A stretch of 64,000 nt of DNA from Bradyrhizobium monzae (GTDB lineage: Bacteria > Pseudomonadota > Alphaproteobacteria > Rhizobiales > Xanthobacteraceae), in contig NZ_JAIRDQ010000017.1 in assembly GCF_021458635.1 (NCBI RefSeq), positions 32,231 through 96,230 of the forward strand, in the 5' to 3' direction. How positions within the stretch are numbered: position 1 is the stretch's first letter; each line of letters opens with the position of its first letter. Shown in pieces: positions 16,476 through 25,063 of this stretch. The notes under the pieces were generated by a model, which did not search any database, was not told the origin of the DNA, and saw only the letters and a list, made by a program, of their open reading frames with translations. The translations under genes and the position numbers were made by a program.

Positions 16476-16898
16476 ATGACATCCCGTTCAAACTTGGCCA
16501 TCCGCGCGGCGGTCGATAAGTTTGGAGTTTGGCGCAGTCGCCGTCGAGAGCAACGGGAACTGGCCGGACTCGGTGACGCAGAGTTCTCCACCGTTGCGCG
16601 CGATCTGCGCCTCTCGCTCGCAGATCTTGAAATGCTGGCAAGGAAGAGGCGAGGTCGAACAGCGAACCTCGGTCGTCTCCTCGACTCGCTCGGAATCGGT
16701 CCGGCGATACTGCGGGCCGAGCCGGCCGTGGTTCGCGACATGGAGCGCGTATGCGCCTTGTGCCCGGCGTCGGCAAAGTGTGACGGAGATGTCCGCGCGG
16801 GTACCTTGGGCCGGACCTACAGGGCGTACTGTCCAAATAGCGACACGATCGAAGCGCTCGCAGCGCACCCGATCGCTCTGCATGAGAGCGTATCATGA
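16476..16898 (+). CDS. DUF6455-type small protein
   Basis: 140-aa soluble protein. The N-terminal half is helical and Arg-rich (VWRSRRREQRELAGLGDAEF, similar to DUF1127-type segments). The C-terminal half carries a CALCP-X3-KC motif and a later Cys in YCPNSDTIEAL, the pattern I know as DUF6455. Function unknown; the cysteines suggest metal binding. Earlier starts at 16464 (ATG) and 16446 (TTG) are possible. Confidence 0.65.
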   Translation: MTSRSNLAIRAAVDKFGVWRSRRREQRELAGLGDAEFSTVARDLRLSLADLEMLARKRRGRTANLGRLLDSLGIGPAILRAEPAVVRDMERVCALCPASAKCDGDVRAGTLGRTYRAYCPNSDTIEALAAHPIALHESVS

Positions 16899-17714
16899 TC
16901 GTCTCACCGAAGACCATCGCGGTCGCCATGAAGCACGGAATTGTTCGGGGAGCCGACCATCCACTGAAGCGCCCCGTTTGCGGAAGAGGCGGTCGGGAGG
17001 TTCTCGTGTCACAAAAAAGCCAGGCGGAGGATCTGAGTTCGGCGGTCCACTACGTTCGAGACGACTCACGCGGTAGCGGTATGTCCCTTCCACCTAGATG
17101 TCGTCATCCGAACAGGCGACGATGCCGCCGAAACCCATGCCTTTCTGCGCACGAAGACTCTCCGCAGAAGCAATGGCAGGCCGTGGAAGGAAAGCGTTCT
17201 TCGGAGGGAGTTCAAACGACAACTCGGCGCTAGGCCTGTTCATCAGAGGCAACTAACCTCGGTCCTAATGGCCGAGGTTCCAGCCTGGCTGGCGTTATCC
17301 TGTTTCGGGCGGCCGGCAGTCCGGCTCGGTTCACAGGCCAACCCCGAAGTCCACTGGTTGGAATCCCTGAATGGGAGGTTTGGAACTGGCCGCTGAAGGG
17401 CGAGCATTTTTCCGACCAGGTCGGAGCCTGTGCCAGACGAGCGAAACCTTCCGAAGTTTGAACCGCAACAAAGAAGGCGGGATGTCTTCCGTCTATTGTC
17501 GACCCAGCAAAAGAACAAGCGTTGAGGAGGAGAGGCCGTAGCGGCGGAGCAATTGCTGGCCAGCGATCGAGCGGATCGTCCGGCATGGGTGGTGTCCGAA
17601 CGCTCTTTCCCGAGCCGGCCGCCAGCGCCGTCTAATCCAGCTCCACAAAGCCCCGTCGATTTTGCTCTTGGACATGCGCTCTGCGGCACCCGAACGGGGG
17701 GAGGAGGCGTCAAT
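16899..17714. other. 816-base region without a recognisable gene
   Basis: Several open frames occur on both strands, but none shows a family motif, and their Arg/Pro/Ser-rich composition is that of off-frame high-GC DNA. One plus-frame stretch near 17100-17240 (VVIRTGDDAAETHAFLRTK) looks protein-like but has no identifiable start or relatives. It may be a gene remnant. Confidence 0.4.
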
Positions 17715-17909
17715 ATGCCTTCCAATTTTGATTATCGGAAATGTCCGAACTGCGCTGGCAGCACCATGCGGCTGATCCGGGTCGAACCACACCGTCCCGA
17801 CGGCAAAGACGGTTATGAGCGGCATTTTTTCGGCTGCACCGAATGCGCGAACGTCAGCCGGTTCGTTTTCGAAACCTCGTCCAGGCATGAACGTGTGACT
17901 TTCCGATGA
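17715..17909 (+). CDS. Small zinc-ribbon-like protein (copy B)
   Basis: 64-aa protein with two CX2C pairs (KCPNCAG and GCTECAN) about 27 residues apart, the layout of a single zinc ribbon. A strong GGGGGAGGAGG ribosome site 5-6 bases before the ATG supports the start. It differs in sequence from the other small ribbon proteins in the window. Function unknown. Confidence 0.65.
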   Translation: MPSNFDYRKCPNCAGSTMRLIRVEPHRPDGKDGYERHFFGCTECANVSRFVFETSSRHERVTFR

Positions 17910-17948
17910 GGAAAACAAGCAAGAGCGGGGGGCTGCGGCCCCCGTAGC

Positions 17949-17962
17949 TTGACCCGGATCAA
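17949..17962. promoter_or_regulatory. FNR/FixK-type box upstream of the AcoR-like regulator
   Basis: TTGACCCGGATCAA matches the FNR consensus TTGAT-N4-ATCAA at nine of ten positions and fits the FixK pattern TTGA-N6-TCAA. It is 44 bases before the regulator start, suggesting oxygen-dependent control of that gene. Confidence 0.6.
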
Positions 17963-18006
17963 ACGAGACTGCCGGAAAGACCATAACCTTCGTGACGGAG
18001 GACCGC

Positions 18007-18975
18007 ATGGGAGCGACGAACGAGCATCACCACGCCGATCGCATTGAGGCTGCGATCGGCGCGGGCCAAGCGGCAAAATCCGCGCTGGTCGCATCCTGGC
18101 GCCGCTCTTCCCGCCTGCATCGTCTCGATCCATCGGTCATCCGACCGCCGCTGCGACTAACCGAACCCGAGGTGCGGCAAACGATCGAGCGAAATGAGCC
18201 ATTGATCGGTGCCGCGCGGTCCGCAATGAACCGGCTTTATCAGGCCGTGGGCACGATCGGCTGCTGTGTGCTGCTGGCCAGCCGCGAGGGCGTACCGGTC
18301 GATCGACGTGGAGCTCCAGCCGACGATCCCTCCTTCGAGCGTTGGGGGCTTTGGACGGGCTCGCTCTGGAGTGAGGAGCACGAAGGGACCAACGGCATCG
18401 GCACCTGTCTGGCAGAGCAACGCACGTTGACCATCCACCGCGATCAGCATTTCTTCTCGCGCAACACGCTGCTCAGCTGTACGGCGGTTCCGATCTACGA
18501 CGGCAACGCAAGGCTTGCAGGCGTTCTCGATGTCTCCTCCTGCCGCGCCGATCACACCGACGCCGTCGCAACTCTGATCGCGCTCGCGGTCGGTGACGCG
18601 GCGCGGCGGATCGAGACCGAACTGTTCCGTTGCACTTTTGCGGACGCCCGGATCGTGCTGACTCCGCCGACCGATACTCGTGGTGGTGGATTGCTGGCGA
18701 TCGACCGCGACGACCTCGTCATCGGCGCCACGCGCGACGCTCGCTTGGCGTTGGGCATCCCGCCCGACGGCCAGTTGCGGCCGGTTCCAGCCGTGGACCT
18801 GCTCTGCTGCGACGAAGGAATTCATGAGCAGCTCGGTGACGCTCAGCGCGCGACCGTATTGCGGGCGCTGACGCGCGCGCGGGGCAACGTCTCGGCGGCG
18901 GCAAAGGCGCTTGGCGTTAGCCGCGCGACCTTGCACCGCAGGCTCAAGCGTTTTGACCTCAAGCTGCACGCGTAA
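18007..18975 (+). CDS. Short AcoR-like regulator: GAF plus Fis-type HTH, no AAA+ domain
   Basis: 322-aa regulator. Residues about 60-200 resemble the GAF sensor of AcoR-type activators (WTGSLWSEEHEGTNGIGTCL is very characteristic). A short linker follows, then a Fis-type helix-turn-helix (ARGNVSAAAKALGVSRATL). The central sigma-54-interacting ATPase domain is absent: there is no Walker A and no GAFTGA, and the length is about half of AcoR. It should therefore act without sigma-54 or as a repressor. The start at 18007 has GGAGG. The aldehyde dehydrogenase 193 bases downstream is the obvious target. Confidence 0.85.
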   Translation: MGATNEHHHADRIEAAIGAGQAAKSALVASWRRSSRLHRLDPSVIRPPLRLTEPEVRQTIERNEPLIGAARSAMNRLYQAVGTIGCCVLLASREGVPVDRRGAPADDPSFERWGLWTGSLWSEEHEGTNGIGTCLAEQRTLTIHRDQHFFSRNTLLSCTAVPIYDGNARLAGVLDVSSCRADHTDAVATLIALAVGDAARRIETELFRCTFADARIVLTPPTDTRGGGLLAIDRDDLVIGATRDARLALGIPPDGQLRPVPAVDLLCCDEGIHEQLGDAQRATVLRALTRARGNVSAAAKALGVSRATLHRRLKRFDLKLHA

Positions 18976-19168
18976 GCCAGTATCCCCGTTCTGTCGGCTG
19001 TACGAAGAAGTATGCGAAGCACAGCGATGGATGTCGCAGCTTTGAGACAGGTTGCAGGTGCTATCCGAAACCACCCCGCTGACATCTTCCGCTCCTCTCG
19101 ACATGATCAATTTCGACATCGCGCTGACGCGACGTCGGCAATCATCAATGCAACAGCGGGAGTGAATC

Positions 19169-20686
19169 ATGAACAAGCCGGAATTCCTCACGACATCGCA
19201 AAATCCCTTCGCCGAGCGCTATGACAATTTCATCGGCGGCAAATGGGTCGCGCCCCGGTCGGGCAAGTATTTCGACAACGCTTCGCCCGTGACCGGGCAG
19301 GTGGTCTGCAAGATCGCGCGTTCGGAGGCGCCGGACATCGAGGCCGCGCTCGACGCCGCGCATGCAGCCAAGGACGCCTGGGGCCGCACCAGCGTGGTCG
19401 AACGTGCCCTCGTGCTAAACCGCATCGCGGACCGGATGGAACAGAATCTGGAGCGGCTGGCGATCGCCGAAACCTGGGATAACGGCAAGCCGATCCGCGA
19501 GACCCGCGCCGCCGATTTGCCGCTGGCGATCGACCATTTCCGCTATTTCGCCGGCGTCGTGCGCGGCCAGGAAGGCAGCCTCGCCGAAATCGACAACGAC
19601 ACGGTAGCCTATCATTTTCATGAGCCGCTGGGTGTGGTCGGCCAGATCATCCCCTGGAACTTCCCGCTGCTGATGGCGTGCTGGAAAATGGCGCCGGCGC
19701 TCGCGGCCGGCAACTGCGTCGTGCTGAAGCCTGCGGAGCAGACCCCGGCCTCGATCATGGTCTGGATCGAGCTGATCGGCGATCTCCTGCCGCCCGGCGT
19801 TCTCAACATCGTCAACGGCTTCGGCCTCGAGGCCGGCAAGCCGCTGGCATCAAGCCCGCGCATTTCCAAGATCGCCTTCACCGGCGAGACCTCGACCGGC
19901 CGGCTGATCATGCAGTATGCCAGCCAGAACCTGATCCCGGTGACGCTGGAGCTCGGCGGCAAGTCGCCCAACATCTTCTTCAAGGACGTTGCGGCCGAGG
20001 ACGACGACTTCCTCGACAAGGCGATCGAAGGCTTCGTGATGTTCGCGCTCAACCAGGGCGAAGTCTGCACCTGTCCGAGCCGGGCGCTGGTCCAGGAATC
20101 GATCTACGAGCGCTTCATGGAGAAGGCCCTGAAGCGCGTCCAGGCGATCGTTCAGGGCGATCCGCGCAACGCCGCCACCATGATCGGCGCTCAAGCGTCG
20201 GGCGAGCAGTTGGAGAAGATTCTTTCCTATATCGATATCGGAAAGAAAGAAGGTGCCCAGTTGCTGACCGGCGGCGCGCGCGCCGATCTGGGCGGCGATC
20301 TCTCCGGCGGCTTCTACGTCCAGCCGACCGTGTTCCACGGCAACAACAAGATGCGCATCTTCCAGGAGGAGATTTTCGGCCCCGTGGTCTCCGTCACCAC
20401 CTTCAAGACGGACGAGGAGGCGCTCGCGATCGCCAACGACACGCTGTACGGCCTCGGGGCCGGCGTCTGGAGCCGCGACGCCAATCGCTGCTACCGGTTC
20501 GGCCGGGCGATACAGGCCGGCCGCGTCTGGACCAACTGCTACCATGCCTATCCGGCCCATGCGGCGTTTGGGGGATACAAGCAGTCGGGCATCGGTCGCG
20601 AGACCCACAAGATGATGCTCGATCATTATCAGCAGACCAAGAATCTGCTGGTCAGCTACAGCCCGAAGAAGCTCGGCTTCTTCTGA
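19169..20686 (+). CDS. NAD-dependent aldehyde dehydrogenase (AcoD/ExaC-like)
   Basis: 505-aa aldehyde dehydrogenase of the group that oxidises acetaldehyde and similar short aldehydes. Visible features are the cofactor loop IIPWNFPLLMACWK, the FTGETSTGR strand, the general base in LELGGKSPN, the nucleophile in NQGEVCTCPSR, and the EEIFGPVVSV segment. A GGGAG ribosome site precedes the ATG. The upstream AcoR-like regulator suggests induction by an alcohol- or acetoin-derived signal. A strong hairpin follows 10 bases after the stop. Confidence 0.93.
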   Translation: MNKPEFLTTSQNPFAERYDNFIGGKWVAPRSGKYFDNASPVTGQVVCKIARSEAPDIEAALDAAHAAKDAWGRTSVVERALVLNRIADRMEQNLERLAIAETWDNGKPIRETRAADLPLAIDHFRYFAGVVRGQEGSLAEIDNDTVAYHFHEPLGVVGQIIPWNFPLLMACWKMAPALAAGNCVVLKPAEQTPASIMVWIELIGDLLPPGVLNIVNGFGLEAGKPLASSPRISKIAFTGETSTGRLIMQYASQNLIPVTLELGGKSPNIFFKDVAAEDDDFLDKAIEGFVMFALNQGEVCTCPSRALVQESIYERFMEKALKRVQAIVQGDPRNAATMIGAQASGEQLEKILSYIDIGKKEGAQLLTGGARADLGGDLSGGFYVQPTVFHGNNKMRIFQEEIFGPVVSVTTFKTDEEALAIANDTLYGLGAGVWSRDANRCYRFGRAIQAGRVWTNCYHAYPAHAAFGGYKQSGIGRETHKMMLDHYQQTKNLLVSYSPKKLGFF

Positions 20687-20696
20687 GGGCAGGTGC

Positions 20697-20724
20697 TGCG
20701 CGCGGACCCATCTGTCCGCGCGCA
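20697..20724 (+). terminator. Hairpin after the aldehyde dehydrogenase
   Basis: A perfect 11-bp stem (TGCGCGCGGAC with its complement) and a six-base loop start 10 bases after the stop. There is no U run, so it may terminate inefficiently or protect the 3' end. Confidence 0.55.
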
Positions 20725-20798
20725 TACTGGCGGGCGGCTTTGCGCGCATTCGAGCCTTCGAACGACGTCCCGAGACTTGGGTTCTCGATGCACCCGTC

Positions 20799-21148
20799 TC
20801 AAACGCTACCTTGCGTCTGCTTCGCCTGGAAATGAATGGTGAGCAACAGGGATGCGTCTTTGATCCCTTCGACCGAATGCGTCACCCCTCCATCAAGATA
20901 GACCCATTGGCCAGCCGTGAGCTCAATTTCCGTGTTGGAATGGCCAAGCCGCACGTGTCCTTCAAGGCAAAACAGGGTGATCTCCCCTCCACCCGATGGG
21001 GTGGAATTTTGTGTCCGGCAGGAACAATCAGGCGTACGGCCTCAAAAGTGTCCGACTTCACGATCGCAGTTGTGCGTGCGTCCTGAAGTTTAACCCCGAG
21101 CGGCCGAAGGTCGACGACTTCTCCTGAACCCGCATGATGTACGGCCAT
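20799..21148 (-). pseudogene. Cupin-domain protein, frameshifted
   Basis: The minus frame from 21148 gives a cupin start (VVDLRPLGVKLQDARTTAIV, VPAGHKIPPHRVEG) and then loses its frame near the C4 run at 20984-20987. Adding one base there restores EITLFCLEGHVRLGHSNTEI, AGQWVYLDGGVTHSVEG and a normal end at 20799, about 116 residues in all. Both cupin motifs then appear with their His ligands. Either the gene is inactivated by a single-base deletion or a base is missing from the sequence. Confidence 0.75.
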
Positions 21149-21283
21149 TCCACTCGTCCTCTGCTGCTATCGTGAACACATGGCTAGTGTGAGGGTTCCG
21201 TTCCGTCCCCCGAACTCGAATTCCGCGCACATATTGGACTCAACCGCGGCCTCCCGGGTGCGGAATGCACCTGAGACGGAGCG

Positions 21284-21318
21284 AGATCGCGCGCGACGCT
21301 CGTGCGCGATCTGTTTTT
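21284..21318 (+). terminator. Hairpin with T run downstream of the cytochrome c gene
   Basis: A 9-bp perfect stem (AGATCGCGC/GCGCGATCT) is followed on the plus strand by TTTTT. The flanking genes are on the minus strand, so it may end antisense transcripts or serve as a 3' stabilising hairpin for the cytochrome c mRNA. Confidence 0.4.
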
Positions 21319-21340
21319 CGTGGGTAGCCGTATAGCCGGA

Positions 21341-21730
21341 CTATTGTGCCAGCTTGACCGGCGCCTTGTCGTACGTGTGAAGGTAGGCGATCAGGTCCTT
21401 GATCTTTTGCTCGTCCTTGATTCCGGCGAAGGCCATCTTGGTGCCGGGGATCTTCGCCTTCGGATCCTTGATGTATTCGGAGAACGTTGCCTCGTCCCAG
21501 GTAATGCCCGAATTCTTGTTGGCGGCGGAATAACTGTAGCCCTCGACCGACCCGGACTTCCGTCCGATCAGACCGTTGAGCACGGGACCCACCACGTTCT
21601 TCGCGTTGTCGCCGATCTGATGACAGGCCTTGCAGACCACAAAGACCTTTTCGCCGGCGGCCGCATCTTGCGCGTCGGCTTGGCCGAATCCGGCCGCGAC
21701 GAACACGGCGGCAATAGCTATTCGCTTCAT
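21341..21730 (-). CDS. Class I cytochrome c (c2/c550-like)
   Basis: 129-aa periplasmic monoheme cytochrome with a signal peptide (mature from about residue 21). The heme motif is C33-K-A-C36-H37, and the distal Met ligand is in PGTKMAF (Met99). The conserved NVVGPVLNGLIGRKSG and the C-terminal helix KIKDLIAYLHTY identify a small class I cytochrome c. A GGAG ribosome site precedes the ATG. It lies 34 bases after nosX on the same strand and could donate electrons to NosZ or NirK. Confidence 0.93.
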   Translation of the reverse strand: MKRIAIAAVFVAAGFGQADAQDAAAGEKVFVVCKACHQIGDNAKNVVGPVLNGLIGRKSGSVEGYSYSAANKNSGITWDEATFSEYIKDPKAKIPGTKMAFAGIKDEQKIKDLIAYLHTYDKAPVKLAQ

Positions 21731-21764
21731 TCACTTCTCCTTGGGCTGCTTATGGAACTGGGTT

Positions 21765-22763
21765 TCAGGCGACGAGGTCGGCAACGCTTCCCGCCGCATC
21801 GATCAGATGGACGCGTTCGATGCCGGCCGGTGACATCAACGCCTGGATCGGCATTTGGTCCATCAGGCTGAAGGCGGTGGACAGCGCATCCGCGGCCGTT
21901 GCGGTCTTGGCAATGGTGGTGACGCTCCGATAGAGACGACCGCAGGCCCCGGTCGCTGGATCGAAGAGGTGATTGAAGCGCCCGGCTGGATCGAACCTGA
22001 AGCCGTATGCGCCGGAGGTCGAGACCGCAAGGTCGACGACCTGAAGAACGGCTTGGGTCCGCTCGGGCAGCTCCGGATCGGCGATTCCGACGTCCCAGGA
22101 GGCGCCGTCCGGGCGCGCGCCGATGGTGCGGGTCTCCCCCATGTCGACGAGGGTATGAGCGATGCCCTGCGAGCGCAGCAGATCGACGACCTTATCGGTG
22201 ATGTATCCTTGCGCGATGCCGTTGAGCGTGATCGCAGTCCCCTTGGGGGCGACGATGCGGTCCCTGCTGACCGACAAGCGGTCGTAACCTACGCATGCGA
22301 GCGCCGCTTTCACGGACGCCTGATCGGGTCCCGAGGGGTCCGCGTCCGCCTTCGCGAAATGGTTTGCGTAGAGCTCCCACAGCGGCTGCACCGTGGGATC
22401 GAACATGCCGCCGGTGAGTTCCGCGTATCGCAGCGCCGCCCCAAGAAGCTCCACGAACTCCGGGGCCGGGTCCACCAGGATCCCGCTGCGGTTCAACCGC
22501 ACCAGATCGGAGTCTTCAAGATACAGACTGAACAGGCGCTCGAGGCGCCGTGCCTCCGCACAGGCCGCGGAAATCAGCCGTTCGGCCTCGCCGCGGTCGC
22601 GGTGGTGGATCTTCATCGTGGCGACGGCGCCCAACATGGTGCCGCGCCAGACTACCAGACCGGCCTCGGAAGCCGCCCCACGGACGGGTGCCGCAAGGGC
22701 GAGGCCGGCTACAGCCCCGCTGATCCGGATGAAACGTCGTCGGGAGATCGCGCCAACCATCAT
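21765..22763 (-). CDS. nosX: NosX, FAD:protein FMN transferase (ApbE family)
   Basis: 332-aa exported flavin transferase. The Tat signal SRRRFIRISGAVAGLALA is at the N-terminus. ApbE features are WRGTMLGAVATM, the GMFDPTVQPLWELY stretch, ALNGIAQGY-like ITLNGIAQGYITDKV, and the metal-binding end TAATADALSTA-like TATAADALSTAFSL. NosX attaches FMN covalently to the periplasmic flavin domain of NosR, which supports electron flow to NosZ. It is the last gene of nosRZDFYLX, 7 bases after nosL. Confidence 0.95.
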   Translation of the reverse strand: MMVGAISRRRFIRISGAVAGLALAAPVRGAASEAGLVVWRGTMLGAVATMKIHHRDRGEAERLISAACAEARRLERLFSLYLEDSDLVRLNRSGILVDPAPEFVELLGAALRYAELTGGMFDPTVQPLWELYANHFAKADADPSGPDQASVKAALACVGYDRLSVSRDRIVAPKGTAITLNGIAQGYITDKVVDLLRSQGIAHTLVDMGETRTIGARPDGASWDVGIADPELPERTQAVLQVVDLAVSTSGAYGFRFDPAGRFNHLFDPATGACGRLYRSVTTIAKTATAADALSTAFSLMDQMPIQALMSPAGIERVHLIDAAGSVADLVA

Positions 22764-22770
22764 GTTCTCC

Positions 22771-23322
22771 TCAATCGAGCGGAGCTCGCCCGGCAGCGCC
22801 GTCTTCCGGAGCCGCCTCGCTCTTTTCTCCGTCCGACCCGAGCACGTACTCGCGCGGCACCTCCCCGAACGGGACGATGCGCCCGCCGTTCTCGGCGACG
22901 AATTTCTCCGCCGCGGCGCGCTCCGAGAACGGGACGGCCTCGTCGCCTCCCATTCCTCCCCTCGCCCGGCTGCCGATCACGAACAGCGCCTTGCGCGCCT
23001 CGACCCAGTTGTCCTGACCCGGCTTCTCCCAGCTCGGCGCCCGGCCCATGTCGGACACGTAGATGGCCTGAATGTCCTTCGGCTCGTCCGGCAGCACGGT
23101 AAAGGCGATGGTGTCCCGGGCGGAGGAGAACCAGACCGGCTCGATCAGACTGGCGACGAAGATCTGCCCCTTCGGTCCCGGATGCTCGAGCACGTTCATG
23201 CCGCAGTAGTGACCGAACATTTCAGCCGTCATCTTGTGGGGCGGTGGCGCCTGCGCGGTCTGCTTCTCGCCGCAGCCAGCGAGGGCGAGCAGACCCAGGA
23301 ACGCTAGGACGAGGCGTCTCAT
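22771..23322 (-). CDS. nosL: NosL copper chaperone lipoprotein
   Basis: 183-aa outer-periplasmic lipoprotein with a lipobox (LALAGC) in the signal peptide. The CGMNVLEHPGPKGQIF segment holds the Cys-Gly-Met motif expected to bind Cu(I), and SDMGRAPSWEKPG is typical of the family. NosL delivers copper to apo-NosZ through NosD-F-Y for assembly of the CuZ centre. The start at 23322 overlaps the nosY stop in ATGA. A Glu/Asp/Ala-rich tail of about 20 residues follows the core domain. Confidence 0.95.
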   Translation of the reverse strand: MRRLVLAFLGLLALAGCGEKQTAQAPPPHKMTAEMFGHYCGMNVLEHPGPKGQIFVASLIEPVWFSSARDTIAFTVLPDEPKDIQAIYVSDMGRAPSWEKPGQDNWVEARKALFVIGSRARGGMGGDEAVPFSERAAAEKFVAENGGRIVPFGEVPREYVLGSDGEKSEAAPEDGAAGRAPLD

Positions 23323-24146
23323 AGCTCCCTCCGCGAAAAAGCGGCCGCGGCAAGTCCCAGCGGCACGCACGTCCACACCAGCAGGGCGATAAGGAGCCCC
23401 TGCGCCGACAACGTCGTGCTCTGAGCGAGCCCGGCCATGCCCGCGAAGCTGCTGACGTTCGCAAAACCGGTCAGGTTGAACAGCCGGTAGACGTCCGTCG
23501 GGTTCAGGAGAAGCATCGCATCGACGGCGGCCGCCGAGATGCTGCGGCCCTGGTCCACGGCGAGGACGCCGAGCAGCGCCATGTCGTAGATCAGGACCAG
23601 AAGGAGCCACAGGCCGATGCAGACGCCGGCGGCCGTGCCCCGATCGCGAACCAGTGAACTCACCAGATATCCAATTGCGACGAACACGGCTCCGAGCAGC
23701 ACGGAGGAACCGATCATCGCGGCGAAGGCCGCGAGGCTATCGGCACCGATCCGGCTTCCCGTGGCGATCAAGGCCGCAGCGGCTATCCCGTAGCCGAGAC
23801 AGGTCGCGAAGGCCAGCACCGCCAGATGTCCGATAAACTTGCCGAGCAGAACCTGCCAGCGGGCGACCGGGTAGCTGAGCAGCAGGAGCATGGTCCCGCG
23901 CTCCATGTCGCCGACGATCGCATCGTGCGAGATCAACAGCGCGATCAGCGGAATCAGGAAGATGGTCAGGCTCGAGAGGCTGACGATCACGACGTCGAGC
24001 GCTCGCACGCCGACGGTGCCGGTCGGGGCGCTGCCGAGGAACGTCAGCGACAATGCCAGTCCGGCGAGCAGGAGCGTGGATGCGAGCACCCAGCGGTTTC
24101 GGATGGCCTGGTGGATCTCCTTGCGGGCGATGATCAGCGCATTCAT
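23319..24146 (-). CDS. nosY: NosY, ABC transporter permease for nitrous oxide reductase maturation
   Basis: 275-aa integral membrane protein with six predicted helices, the permease of the NosDFY complex. The N-terminal ARKEIHQAIRNRWVL helix precedes TM1, and ERGTMLLLLSYPVARW is the conserved cytoplasmic coupling region of ABC-2 permeases. The start and stop overlap nosF and nosL by four bases each (ATGA), so translation is coupled along the operon. Confidence 0.95.
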   Translation of the reverse strand: MNALIIARKEIHQAIRNRWVLASTLLLAGLALSLTFLGSAPTGTVGVRALDVVIVSLSSLTIFLIPLIALLISHDAIVGDMERGTMLLLLSYPVARWQVLLGKFIGHLAVLAFATCLGYGIAAAALIATGSRIGADSLAAFAAMIGSSVLLGAVFVAIGYLVSSLVRDRGTAAGVCIGLWLLLVLIYDMALLGVLAVDQGRSISAAAVDAMLLLNPTDVYRLFNLTGFANVSSFAGMAGLAQSTTLSAQGLLIALLVWTCVPLGLAAAAFSRREL

Positions 24147-25063
24147 GACGTCTGCTCCGCCTGTCGGAGGAAATGGGCGTAGAGTTCGTCGAGCGTCGGC
24201 GGGATCACGTCGAGATCCTCGACCGCCGTTCCCGACGCGGTGGCGCTGTGCAGCAGCTCGATCTTTCGGTCCGGCTCCGCGTCGATCTCGACAAAGTGGC
24301 CGTTCAGGCGGCGACATGGCGCACCGGCCGGCAGCCAGGACGGCAACTCGCCGGGCGAGAGGCCGGCGATCTTGAGCCGTATCTTGGTCGGCAAGCGCGC
24401 GATGTTGCGCAGTCTTTCGATCGACCCATCGGCGACCTTGATGCCGCGATTCATGATGATCACGCGGCCTGCGCGTTCTTCGAGTTCGGTCAGGGCATGG
24501 GACGACAAGAGAACCGTAGTGCCCTCGGCCGCGAGCCGCTGGATGACCTCGTAGAAGGTCTGGCGCAGCTCCGGATCCAATCCCGTCGTGGGCTCGTCCA
24601 GCAGCAGCACGCGCGGATGCCCGATGAGCGCCTGTGCGAGGCCCAGGCGCTGGCGCATGCCTTTGGAATAGGTGCCGACGCGCCGGCTGGAGGCGTCACC
24701 CAGGCCGACCGCGTCGAGAAGCTTCAGCGCGCCGGCAATGGGCTCCCGCTTGAGCCGCGCGTAAAAAGCCAGCGTCTCGCGCCCGGTAAGGGCGGTATCG
24801 AACGAGACATTCTCCGGAAGGTAGCCGAGCTGTCGGCGCCCGGCGAATTGTCCTGCCGCCGGATTGTCGCCGAGCACCTCGACCGAACCGCTCGTCGGAC
24901 GGATCAGTCCGAGCATCAGCTTCATCAGCGTGGTCTTGCCGGCGCCGTTGTGGCCGATCAGCGCCACCAGTTCGCCTTGGCTCAGTTCGAACGAAGCTCC
25001 GCGGACCGCTTTGACGCGGCCGTAGTCCTTGGTGACCTCGGAGATGCGCACCGTTGTCATCAT
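24143..25063 (-). CDS. nosF: NosF, ABC transporter ATPase for nitrous oxide reductase maturation
   Basis: 306-aa ATP-binding subunit. Walker A is GHNGAGKTT, the signature is YSKGMRQRLGLAQAL, and Walker B is VLLLDEPTTGLDP with a following H-loop (LLSSHALTEL). A C-terminal extension of about 85 residues is as in other NosF proteins. It drives the NosDFY complex that activates NosL-copper transfer to NosZ. Four-base overlaps join it to nosD upstream and nosY downstream. Confidence 0.96.
   Translation of the reverse strand: MMTTVRISEVTKDYGRVKAVRGASFELSQGELVALIGHNGAGKTTLMKLMLGLIRPTSGSVEVLGDNPAAGQFAGRRQLGYLPENVSFDTALTGRETLAFYARLKREPIAGALKLLDAVGLGDASSRRVGTYSKGMRQRLGLAQALIGHPRVLLLDEPTTGLDPELRQTFYEVIQRLAAEGTTVLLSSHALTELEERAGRVIIMNRGIKVADGSIERLRNIARLPTKIRLKIAGLSPGELPSWLPAGAPCRRLNGHFVEIDAEPDRKIELLHSATASGTAVEDLDVIPPTLDELYAHFLRQAEQTS

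Noticed and set aside
16022..16741. A 239-residue minus-strand frame
   Set aside because: It is antisense to the DUF6455-type gene with Arg/Ser/Pro-rich composition and no motif.
16895..17233. A 112-residue plus frame overlapping the DUF6455-type stop in ATGA
   Set aside because: The overlap is suggestive, but the sequence is basic, low in hydrophobic residues and has no recognisable fold.
23323..23610. Upstream extension of nosL
   Set aside because: It lies inside nosY out of frame. The lipoprotein signal starts at 23322 with an ATGA overlap.
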